From NCBI RefSeq assembly GCF_050268245.1, contig NZ_JBNNGK010000003.1, positions 124,001 through 188,000 of the forward strand: 64,000 nucleotides of DNA, given 5' to 3'. How positions within the stretch are numbered: the stretch's first letter is position 1; every line of letters starts with the position of its first letter. A program made the position numbers and the translations under genes. This document shows positions 35,490 to 43,423 of the stretch, piece after piece. Source of the stretch: JBNNGK01 sp050268245 (lineage in GTDB: Bacteria; Pseudomonadota; Gammaproteobacteria; Enterobacterales; Enterobacteriaceae). Below the pieces are notes generated by a model. That model did no database searches and was not told where the DNA came from. It saw only the letters and a list, made by a program, of their open reading frames with translations.

Positions 35490-37157
35490 ATGTTTAATCG
35501 TATGAAGGTGGTCACCAGCTTGTTGCTGGTGTTGGTGTTATTTGGCGCCTTGCAACTGGTTTCAGGCGGGCTCTTTTTCTCCTCACTTAAGAGTGACAAA
35601 GAAAACTTCAACGTATTGCAGACCATTCGCCAGCAGCAGTCTGAGCTGAATGCCAGTTGGGTCAACCTGCTGCAAACCCGCAACACGCTGAACCGTGCCG
35701 GGATTCGCTACATGATGGACACCAATAAAATCGGCAGCGGTGCGTCGGTCGATGAATTGCTGGCCTCGGCCAACAGTACGCTGTCATTAGCGGAAAAACG
35801 CTACGCCGCCTATGAAAAAATCCCCTTGAACGCGCGTCAGGATGCGCAAGCCGCGGAACAGCTGAAACAGCAGTACGCTATTTTACACGGAGCCTTGTCT
35901 GAGCTGATTCAACTGTTGGGCGAGGGCAAAATCAACGCATTCTTTGACCAGCCAACGCAACGTTACCAAGACACGTTTGAACAGATCTATAACACCTATC
36001 TAACGCAAAACGACAAGCTATATAAAAGCGCCGTCGAGGACAGCAACCGCTCATTCACTACCGCAACCTGGACATTGGGTGCAATCCTGCTGGTGGTTCT
36101 GGCGGTGATTGTTCTGGTATGGAGCGGGATCCATCACATTCTGGTGCGTCCGCTGAACCGTATTATCGAGCACATCAAGCTGATTGCCGCCGGCGATCTG
36201 ACGCACAACATTGACGTGACCAGCCGCAATGAAATGGGTGTGCTGGCCGCCAGCTTGAAGCACATGCAAGGCGAATTGGTTGATACGGTCAGCGGCGTAC
36301 GTCAGGGTGCTGATGCCATCTACAGCGGCGCTTCCGAAATCGCCGCGGGTAATAACGATCTCTCTTCTCGCACCGAGCAGCAAGCGGCATCGCTGGAAGA
36401 AACCGCAGCCAGCATGGAGCAGCTCACCGCCACGGTGAAACAGAATGCTGAGAATGCCCGTCAAGCCAGCCAGTTGGCATTGAGCGCGTCGGAAACCGCG
36501 CAGAAGGGGGGCAAAGTGGTGGCCAATGTGGTGCAAACCATGCATGACATTGCCGGAAGTTCACAGAAAATCGCCGACATTACCGGTGTGATCGACGGTA
36601 TTGCCTTCCAAACTAATATCTTGGCGCTGAACGCCGCGGTAGAAGCGGCGCGTGCCGGTGAACAAGGCCGCGGTTTTGCCGTGGTGGCGGGTGAAGTGCG
36701 CAATCTGGCACAGCGCAGTGCACAGGCGGCGAAAGAGATTAAAGGCTTGATCGAAGACTCCGTTAGCCGGGTCGATATGGGCTCGGTACTGGTTGAAAGC
36801 GCTGGTGAAACCATGGGCGATATCGTGAATGCGGTAACCCGCGTGACCGATATTATGGGCGAGATTGCATCCGCCTCCGATGAGCAAAGTCGCGGTATCG
36901 ATCAGGTGGGGCAGGCGGTATCCGAAATGGATCGCGTCACCCAGCAAAATGCCTCATTGGTGGAAGAGTCTGCTTCCGCTGCCGCTGCGTTGGAAGAGCA
37001 GGCCAGCCTGTTGACGCAATCTGTCGCGGTATTCCGCCTGAAAGCGGCCGGACAGGAGGCGTTCAAAGCTCCGGTATCGACCAAAGTCATTACTCCAAGC
37101 CCTAACCATAAAAAAATGAACGCCAGCGATCTGCAAGATAACTGGGAAACGTTCTAA
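35490..37157 (+). CDS. tsr: Methyl-accepting chemotaxis protein, Tsr-like
   Basis: This 555-residue transmembrane chemoreceptor has an N-terminal membrane helix, a periplasmic four-helix ligand domain, a second helix near residues 190-215, a HAMP domain and the cytoplasmic signalling hairpin with IAFQTNILALNAAVEAARAG. The ligand domain carries LQTRNTLNRAGIRYMMD and FFDQPTQ, the serine-binding residues of E. coli Tsr, so serine sensing is likely. It ends in NWETF, the CheR/CheB docking pentapeptide. It occupies the position of tar in E. coli. Confidence 0.88.
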   Translation: MFNRMKVVTSLLLVLVLFGALQLVSGGLFFSSLKSDKENFNVLQTIRQQQSELNASWVNLLQTRNTLNRAGIRYMMDTNKIGSGASVDELLASANSTLSLAEKRYAAYEKIPLNARQDAQAAEQLKQQYAILHGALSELIQLLGEGKINAFFDQPTQRYQDTFEQIYNTYLTQNDKLYKSAVEDSNRSFTTATWTLGAILLVVLAVIVLVWSGIHHILVRPLNRIIEHIKLIAAGDLTHNIDVTSRNEMGVLAASLKHMQGELVDTVSGVRQGADAIYSGASEIAAGNNDLSSRTEQQAASLEETAASMEQLTATVKQNAENARQASQLALSASETAQKGGKVVANVVQTMHDIAGSSQKIADITGVIDGIAFQTNILALNAAVEAARAGEQGRGFAVVAGEVRNLAQRSAQAAKEIKGLIEDSVSRVDMGSVLVESAGETMGDIVNAVTRVTDIMGEIASASDEQSRGIDQVGQAVSEMDRVTQQNASLVEESASAAAALEEQASLLTQSVAVFRLKAAGQEAFKAPVSTKVITPSPNHKKMNASDLQDNWETF

Positions 37158-37267
37158 AACCGGTATTGGGTAACCCTGCTTGCGCCTTGCTTCCCCTGGT
37201 GAGGATGGAAAGTGCAGGGCTACCCCTTTTTCCGAGCTGGCTGAGGCCGGCTGCAAGGAGGTTTACT

Positions 37268-38893
37268 GTGTTCAACCGAATCCGTATCTCTACCAGTCTG
37301 TTCCTGCTACTTCTGTCTTTTTGTGCGCTGCAGTTGATCAGCACCGGTCTGTCGTATACCGCTTTTCGTTCTGATAATCAGAATCTCAATATTATTACGC
37401 TTGGCAGCCATCAGCGCGATGCCCTCAGCCTGAGCTGGGTTTCCTTGTTACAGGCACGCAATACGCTTAACCGCGCAGGGACGCGCGCTGCATTAAAGAT
37501 GCCGCAACCGCAGATCGACGCATTGATGGGCAACGCGCGTCGCTCACTGGAAAAAGCCGACCTCTCCTTTAAACAGTATCTGGCCGTGCCGCGCACGGGT
37601 GAGCACGAGCGCCAACTCACGGCAAAGACCGAGGCCCGTTACCAACAGCTGCGTAGTGCTTTACAGGAACTGATCGGCTTTTTGGAGAACGGTAACCTGC
37701 AAGCGTTTATGGACCAGCCAACGCAAAAAACGCAGGACCTGTTTGAAGCCGAATTTGTGCAATATCTGCAATGGGTCAATGACAGCATCAATCAAGCCAA
37801 AGAGGCGAATCAGCGTGCATATTCCTACTCCATCTGGTTGGTAGCGGCGGCGGTGCTGATGTTGATCGTGGTGACCGGCAGTGCCATGTGGTGGCTGCGA
37901 ATCCTGTTATTGCGCCCGCTGGCGATGATGCGCAACCACTTTGAACGCATTGCCGCGGGCGACTTGGCCGCGCCGATCGAGGTTTATGGCCGTAATGAGA
38001 TCAGCATGCTGTTTGGCAGCCTACAACGTATGCAACAGTCGCTAATCGGCACGGTGGGCGCGGTGCGCGATGGGGCGGAATCGATCCTGATTGGCCTGCA
38101 AGACATCGCTGAAGGTAACAACGACCTCTCTTCACGCACCGAACAACAAGCCGCATCGTTGGAAGAAACCGCAGCCAGCATGGAGCAACTGACCGCCACG
38201 GTGAAACAAAATGCCGACAACGCCCGTCAGGCTTCGCAACTGGCGCGTGAGGCCTCCGGAACGGCCGCCAAAGGCGGTGAGTTAGCGGCGGATGTCGTGA
38301 CCACCATGCAAGATATTGCCAGTAGTTCGCAGAAAATCGGTGCAATTACCAGCGTAATCGATGGCATTGCCTTCCAAACTAACATTTTGGCGCTGAACGC
38401 GGCGGTAGAAGCGGCGCGCGCCGGTGAGCAGGGGCGTGGATTCGCCGTGGTTGCCGGTGAGGTGCGTAACCTCGCCAGCCGCAGCGCTCAAGCGGCGAAA
38501 GAAATAAAAGGCTTGATTGATGAGTCAGTCGATCGGGTGAAGCAGGGATCGGTGCTGGTTGAGCATTCCGGCTCAACCATGCAGGACATCGTGCGTTCGG
38601 TGACGCGCGTGACCGACATCATGGGGGAAATCGCCTCCGCATCCGATGAACAAAGCCGTGGTATTGAACAAGTGACATTGGCGGTCACCCAAATGGATCA
38701 GGTCACGCAGCAAAATGCGGCATTGGTGCAAGAGTCGGCCTCTGCGGCGGCCACGTTGGAGGATCAGGCGATTACCTTGGCTGATGCGGTGTCGGTGTTC
38801 CGCTTGGCAGACGATAACGTCAGCGTCGTGAACGCTGACAACGGCGCAACTTCCCTTGAGGTAAAGGAATCATCAGATTGTCAAAAAGCATGA
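37268..38893 (+). CDS. Methyl-accepting chemotaxis protein without docking pentapeptide
   Basis: The preferred GTG start at 37268 follows AAGGAGG and gives a 541-residue receptor: N-terminal helix, periplasmic domain with LLQARNTLNRAG and FMDQPTQ (amino-acid receptor type), second membrane helix, HAMP and signalling domain. It resembles the upstream receptor strongly in the cytoplasmic half, so it arose by duplication. It lacks a C-terminal NWETF, ending in SSDCQKA, like E. coli Tap at this position. It therefore probably depends on the upstream receptor for efficient methylation. Confidence 0.88.
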   Translation: MFNRIRISTSLFLLLLSFCALQLISTGLSYTAFRSDNQNLNIITLGSHQRDALSLSWVSLLQARNTLNRAGTRAALKMPQPQIDALMGNARRSLEKADLSFKQYLAVPRTGEHERQLTAKTEARYQQLRSALQELIGFLENGNLQAFMDQPTQKTQDLFEAEFVQYLQWVNDSINQAKEANQRAYSYSIWLVAAAVLMLIVVTGSAMWWLRILLLRPLAMMRNHFERIAAGDLAAPIEVYGRNEISMLFGSLQRMQQSLIGTVGAVRDGAESILIGLQDIAEGNNDLSSRTEQQAASLEETAASMEQLTATVKQNADNARQASQLAREASGTAAKGGELAADVVTTMQDIASSSQKIGAITSVIDGIAFQTNILALNAAVEAARAGEQGRGFAVVAGEVRNLASRSAQAAKEIKGLIDESVDRVKQGSVLVEHSGSTMQDIVRSVTRVTDIMGEIASASDEQSRGIEQVTLAVTQMDQVTQQNAALVQESASAAATLEDQAITLADAVSVFRLADDNVSVVNADNGATSLEVKESSDCQKA

Positions 38894-38917
38894 GCTTGAT
38901 TGGATGGGGGGGATGAG

Positions 38918-39778
38918 ATGAAGTCAGCCTCATCCCTGCAAAGTCCGTTACTGTCGCAGATGGCGCAGCGTTTATCGCTGTCGGACGTCCATTTTCGCCG
39001 TATCAGTCAGTTGATCTATCAGCGTGCCGGTATTGTGCTGGCGGAACACAAACGTGAAATGGTTTACAACCGCTTGGTGCGCCGTCTGCGTTTGCTGGGA
39101 TTACATGATTTTGGTGACTACCTGGCGCTGTTGGAGAGCGATCCCAACAGTGCCGAATGGCAAGCCTTTATCAATGCTTTGACCACCAATTTGACGGCTT
39201 TTTTTCGCGAAGCACATCACTTCCCTATTTTGGCGGAACATGCGCGTTCACGACCCAATGGTTACAGCGTTTGGAGCACGGCAGCGTCGACCGGCGAAGA
39301 GCCGTACTCGATCGCTATCACGCTGAATGAAGCGCTGGGGCAACGAGTGAGCGGCTGTCAGGTATGGGCTAGCGATATTGATACGCAGGTGTTAGCAAAA
39401 GCCGAAGCGGGTGTCTATCGGCAAGAGGATTTGCGCACGCTGACCCCGGGGCAGCTACAGCGTTATTTTTTGCGTGGTACCGGGCCGCATCAAGGGCTGG
39501 TACGGGTACGGCCAGAATTGGCCGGGCAGGTTCATTTTCAAGCGCTGAATCTATTGGCACCGGAATGGGCATTGCCAGGCCAATTTGATGCCATTTTTTG
39601 TCGCAACGTCATGATCTATTTCGATAAGGCGACGCAGGAACGCATTTTGCGCCGTTTTGTCCCCTTGCTGAAGCCGGGCGGGCTGATGTTTGCCGGTCAC
39701 TCCGAGAACTTTAGCCAGATCAGCCGGGATTTCTACTTGCGTGGGCAGACCGTGTATGGACTGACCAAGGAGAGGTAA
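38918..39778 (+). CDS. cheR: Chemoreceptor glutamate methyltransferase CheR
   Basis: CheR methylates receptor glutamates with S-adenosylmethionine. The 286-residue protein has the N-terminal helical domain and the methyltransferase domain with VWSTAASTGEEPYSIAI, the AdoMet-binding region, and FCRNVMIYFDKATQ. The ATG at 38918 has a G-rich ribosome site and gives the same length as E. coli CheR; a TTG at 38900 is less likely. The gene overlaps cheB by one base (TAATG). Confidence 0.95.
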   Translation: MKSASSLQSPLLSQMAQRLSLSDVHFRRISQLIYQRAGIVLAEHKREMVYNRLVRRLRLLGLHDFGDYLALLESDPNSAEWQAFINALTTNLTAFFREAHHFPILAEHARSRPNGYSVWSTAASTGEEPYSIAITLNEALGQRVSGCQVWASDIDTQVLAKAEAGVYRQEDLRTLTPGQLQRYFLRGTGPHQGLVRVRPELAGQVHFQALNLLAPEWALPGQFDAIFCRNVMIYFDKATQERILRRFVPLLKPGGLMFAGHSENFSQISRDFYLRGQTVYGLTKER

Positions 39779-40827
39779 TGAATAAAATCAGAGTATTAAG
39801 CGTAGATGATTCGGCACTGATGCGGCAGTTGATGACCGAAATTGTGAACAGCCATCCCGATATGGAGATGGTGGCAACGGCACCGGACCCGTTGGTGGCG
39901 CGCGATCTGATCAAAAAAGTCAATCCGCAGGTGTTAACACTGGACGTTGAAATGCCACGCATGGACGGTTTGGATTTTCTTGAAAAACTGATGCGCCTGC
40001 GGCCGATGCCGGTGGTGATGGTGTCATCGTTGACCGGTAAAGGATCGGAAATCACCTTGCGCGCGTTGGAGCTGGGGGCGATTGATTTTGTCACCAAACC
40101 GCAGCTGGGTATCCGCGAAGGCATGCTGGCCTACAGCGAGCTGATTGCCGAAAAGATCCGTACCGCCGCCAAGGCACGTCTGACACCGCGCTGCCAGGCA
40201 CCGACGCCGGAAATTCTCAGCCATACCCCGTTGTTGAGCAGTGAAAAACTGATTGCCATCGGCGCGTCGACCGGCGGCACCGAGGCGATCCGGCAGGTAT
40301 TGCAACCGCTGCCTGCCACCAGCCCGGCGCTATTGATCACGCAGCATATGCCACCGGGTTTTACCCGCTCGTTTGCCGAACGGCTCAACAAACTGTGCCA
40401 GATTACGGTGAAAGAGGCGGAGGATGGCGAGCGCGTGCTACCCGGCCATGCCTATATCGCACCGGGCGACCGCCATCTGGAACTCACCCGCAGCGGGGCC
40501 AACTACCAGGTGAAGTTGCACGATGGCCCGGCGGTGAATCGCCACCGTCCGTCGGTGGATGTGCTGTTCCGCTCGGTCGCGCACTGCGCGGGGCGCAACG
40601 CGCTGGGGGTGATCCTAACCGGTATGGGTAATGACGGTGCGGCGGGGATGTTGGAAATGCACCGTGCAGGGGCGTATACGCTGGCACAAAACGAAGCCAG
40701 CTGTGTGGTATTTGGTATGCCGCGTGAGGCGATAGCCAGCGGCGGTGTCAACGAAGTGGTGGAACTGGAACGCATCAGTCAGCGCATGTTGGCGCAGATC
40801 GCTGGCGGGCAAGCGTTACGGATTTAA
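39778..40827 (+). CDS. cheB: Chemotaxis response regulator / methylesterase CheB
   Basis: CheB demethylates and deamidates receptors when phosphorylated by CheA. The receiver domain has the phosphoacceptor Asp in LTLDVEMPRMDGLDF. The C-terminal esterase carries the catalytic Ser in GASTGGTEAI, His in ITQHMPPGFT and Asp in GMGNDGAAGM. Length is 349 residues, as in E. coli. It follows cheR with a 1-nt overlap. Confidence 0.96.
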   Translation: MNKIRVLSVDDSALMRQLMTEIVNSHPDMEMVATAPDPLVARDLIKKVNPQVLTLDVEMPRMDGLDFLEKLMRLRPMPVVMVSSLTGKGSEITLRALELGAIDFVTKPQLGIREGMLAYSELIAEKIRTAAKARLTPRCQAPTPEILSHTPLLSSEKLIAIGASTGGTEAIRQVLQPLPATSPALLITQHMPPGFTRSFAERLNKLCQITVKEAEDGERVLPGHAYIAPGDRHLELTRSGANYQVKLHDGPAVNRHRPSVDVLFRSVAHCAGRNALGVILTGMGNDGAAGMLEMHRAGAYTLAQNEASCVVFGMPREAIASGGVNEVVELERISQRMLAQIAGGQALRI

Positions 40828-40893
40828 TATTGAGCGGTATTTTTTTGACCGCAGTTATCGGTAAAAGTAGCAACCTTAGGAGTCACAAGCACA

Positions 40894-41283
40894 ATGGCGG
40901 ATAAGAATCTCAGATTTTTGGTGGTAGACGATTTTTCAACCATGCGTCGCATCGTCAGAAATTTATTGAAAGAGTTGGGTTTTAACAACGTAGAAGAAGC
41001 GGAAGACGGCGCGGATGCGCTCAATAAACTGCGTGCGGGCGGTTTTGATTTTGTGGTTTCCGACTGGAATATGCCCAACATGGACGGCTTGGAGCTGTTA
41101 CAAACGATCCGCGCCGACGGTCAGTTGGCCGCCTTGCCGGTACTGATGGTGACGGCGGAAGCTAAAAAAGAAAATATCATCGCTGCCGCGCAGGCGGGTG
41201 CCAGCGGTTATGTGGTGAAACCTTTTACGGCAGCGACGCTGGAAGAGAAACTCAATAAGATCTTTGAAAAACTGGGCATGTAA
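40894..41283 (+). CDS. cheY: Chemotaxis response regulator CheY
   Basis: CheY-P binds the flagellar switch protein FliM to favour clockwise rotation. The 129-residue single-domain receiver has the acidic pair in VVDDFSTMRR, the phosphorylated Asp in VVSDWNMPNMDG, and the conserved Thr (MVTAEAKKENI) and Lys (GYVVKPFT). The gene has a good AGGAG ribosome site and precedes cheZ by 12 nt. Confidence 0.97.
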   Translation: MADKNLRFLVVDDFSTMRRIVRNLLKELGFNNVEEAEDGADALNKLRAGGFDFVVSDWNMPNMDGLELLQTIRADGQLAALPVLMVTAEAKKENIIAAAQAGASGYVVKPFTAATLEEKLNKIFEKLGM

Positions 41284-41295
41284 GGAGAAGCGGCA

Positions 41296-41940
41296 ATGAG
41301 AGATATTCCGATGCCTGCCAGCGATGCAGCGACTGCCGGAGAGATTATCTCCCGCATCGGCCAGTTGACCCGGATGTTGCGTGACAGCATGCGCGAACTG
41401 GGGCTTGATCAAGCGATCGCACAGGCAGCAGAGGCGATCCCGGATGCTCGCGATCGTCTGGACTATGTGGTCACGATGACGGCGCAGGCGGCGGAACGGG
41501 CGCTGAACTGTGTAGAAGCGGCGCAACCGCGCCAGGCCGAGTTGGAATCGCAGGCCAAAACGCTGAAAGGGCGTTGGGATGATTGGTTTGCCAACCCGAT
41601 AGAATTGGCCGACGCGCGCGAATTGGTCACCGATACCCGCCAGTATCTGGAGCGGGTGCCGGAGCATACCGCTTTTACCAATGCGCAACTGCTGGAAATC
41701 ATGATGGCGCAGGACTTCCAAGATCTGACCGGCCAGGTCATCAAGCGCATGATGGACGTGGTGCAGGAGATTGAGAAACAGTTGTTGATGGTACTGATGG
41801 AGAATATCCCAGAGCCAGAAGCGCGCGCCAAACGTGCTAATGAAGAACTGCTTAACGGCCCGCAGCTCGACGCGACCGCAGCCGGTGTGGTTGCAAGCCA
41901 GGATCAGGTAGACGACTTGCTGGACAGCCTCGGGTTTTGA
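41296..41940 (+). CDS. cheZ: CheY-P phosphatase CheZ
   Basis: CheZ removes phosphate from CheY-P. The 214-residue helical protein has the catalytic segment IMMAQDFQDLTGQVIKRM, including the conserved Asp and Gln. The C-terminal CheY-binding tail ends QDQVDDLLDSLGF, as in E. coli. The gene follows cheY. A near-perfect 12-bp palindrome immediately after the stop may end transcription. Confidence 0.96.
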   Translation: MRDIPMPASDAATAGEIISRIGQLTRMLRDSMRELGLDQAIAQAAEAIPDARDRLDYVVTMTAQAAERALNCVEAAQPRQAELESQAKTLKGRWDDWFANPIELADARELVTDTRQYLERVPEHTAFTNAQLLEIMMAQDFQDLTGQVIKRMMDVVQEIEKQLLMVLMENIPEPEARAKRANEELLNGPQLDATAAGVVASQDQVDDLLDSLGF

Positions 41941-41944
41941 TCGA

Positions 41945-41972
41945 CATTGGGCGTAGGTGACTGCGCCCAATG
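41945..41972. repeat. REP-like palindrome after cheZ
   Basis: CATTGGGCGTAG-GTGA-CTGCGCCCAATG is a 12-bp stem with one mismatch, sharing the GGGCGTAG...CTGCGCCC core of the family and possibly ending the che transcript. Confidence 0.6.
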
Positions 41973-42090
41973 AAATATCCCGTCCTACTTCACGTTGCTA
42001 GGGTGTTAGCTGCCTTTCTTCACCCTAGTTACAGAGTCACCTATGCTCCCAGGGATTCATTCAGTTACCGCCGACAAGCAACTCGAATTA
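41971..42090. repeat. MITE-like repeat, copy 1
   Basis: About 120 bp starting with TTCACGTTGC-type and ending with GCAACTCGAA-type ends that are near inverted copies. It is clearly related to 47323-47446, sharing TTCACCCTAG/TTCACCCTGG, TTCATTCAG/CTCATTCAG and the GCAACT end. The gap 41941-42275 holds this, the palindrome and no gene. Confidence 0.6.
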
Positions 42091-42275
42091 GAAGCATCAC
42101 CGTGTGTGAACGAAACGACAGACGCCCGTTAACAGTGCTATTGGGGCGTGCATCAGGCCAATTTTTATCCATCCTTTAAATAACCTATCTTTTCCTCCGC
42201 TGTTCCATCAATGAATTCAGCCATTTTTTGGCATGCTGGCTCGAATTTTATTCCTTCCCGGCACAGGTATGCGCA

Positions 42276-43373
42276 GTGGCTGAAGACAGCGATCTGGAAA
42301 AAAGCGAAGCACCCACCCCGCATCGGCTGGAAAAAGCGCGCGAGGACGGCCAGATCCCGCGTTCGCGTGAATTAACGTCGGTGCTGATGTTAATCGCCGG
42401 GCTGGCAATCCTGTGGATGGGCGGTAGCAATATGGCGCGCCAGTTGGCACAGATGCTCACCGAAGGGTTGCACTTCGATCACGGCATGGTCAACAACGAT
42501 AAACAGATGTTGCACCAGCTTGGCATGTTATTGCGCCAAGCCGTGTGGGCGCTGCTACCGGTGATCGCCGGGTTGGTACTGGTGGCGCTGACGGCGCCGA
42601 TGCTATTGGGCGGTATTCTGTTCAGCGGTAAATCGATCAAGTTTGATGTGAAACGCCTCAATCCTCTTTCCGGTCTTAAGCGTATTTTTTCCAGCCAGGT
42701 ATTGGCGGAACTGCTGAAAGGCGTATTGAAAGCCCTGCTCGTTGGTTGGGTGACCGGTTTATATCTGTGGCACAACTGGGCGGCGATGTTGCATTTGGTG
42801 ACACAACAACCGCTTGATGCGTTGGGCAACGCGCTGCAAATGGTAATTTTCTGCGGTTTGCTGGTGGTGCTGGGTCTGGTGCCGATGGTGGCGTTCGACG
42901 TGTTTTATCAACTGTGGAGTCACTTCAAAAAGCTGAAGATGACCAAGCAGGACATCCGCGATGAATTTAAACAGCAAGAGGGCGATCCGCACGTTAAAGG
43001 CCGCATTCGGCAACAGCAGCAGGCGATTGCCCGCCGCCGGATGATGGCCGATGTACCAAAAGCCGATGTGATTGTCACTAACCCGACGCATTACGCGGTG
43101 GCATTACAGTACAACGACAAAAAGATGAGCGCGCCGAAAGTGCTGGCTAAAGGCGCTGGCGATATTGCGTTACGCATTCGAGAATTGGCCGCAGAACATC
43201 GTATTCCTATGCTGGAGGCACCGCCGTTGGCGCGTGCGCTGTATCGTCACAGTGAAATTGGGCAACACATTCATTCCTACCACCCTGTATGCCGCCGTGG
43301 CCGAAGTGTTGGCCTGGGTCTATCAGCTGCGTCGTTGGCAGCGGGAAGGCGGGCTGATTCCGAAAAAACCTGA
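42276..43373 (+). CDS. flhB: Flagellar export gate / specificity switch protein FlhB, frameshifted C-terminus
   Basis: FlhB is a membrane subunit of the flagellar type III export gate whose cytoplasmic domain self-cleaves in the NPTH motif to switch substrate from hook to filament. The GTG start at 42276 gives EDSDLEKSEAPTPHRLEKAR, the normal N-terminus. Membrane segments and VIVTNPTHYAVALQY are intact. After RHSEIGQHI the frame is wrong: a 4-bp tandem duplication (ATTCATTC, 43269-43276) replaces the expected C-terminus. The normal ending PTTLYAAVAEVLAWVYQLRR, then PVPEALDFAGESNANG, is in another frame to 43431. Removing 4 bp gives a 383-residue FlhB. Real, phase-variable or an assembly error are all possible. 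Confidence 0.9.
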   Translation: MAEDSDLEKSEAPTPHRLEKAREDGQIPRSRELTSVLMLIAGLAILWMGGSNMARQLAQMLTEGLHFDHGMVNNDKQMLHQLGMLLRQAVWALLPVIAGLVLVALTAPMLLGGILFSGKSIKFDVKRLNPLSGLKRIFSSQVLAELLKGVLKALLVGWVTGLYLWHNWAAMLHLVTQQPLDALGNALQMVIFCGLLVVLGLVPMVAFDVFYQLWSHFKKLKMTKQDIRDEFKQQEGDPHVKGRIRQQQQAIARRRMMADVPKADVIVTNPTHYAVALQYNDKKMSAPKVLAKGAGDIALRIRELAAEHRIPMLEAPPLARALYRHSEIGQHIHSYHPVCRRGRSVGLGLSAASLAAGRRADSEKT

Positions 43374-43423
43374 ACGTTTACCGGTGCCGGAAGCACTGGA
43401 TTTTGCTGGAGAAAGTAACGCTA

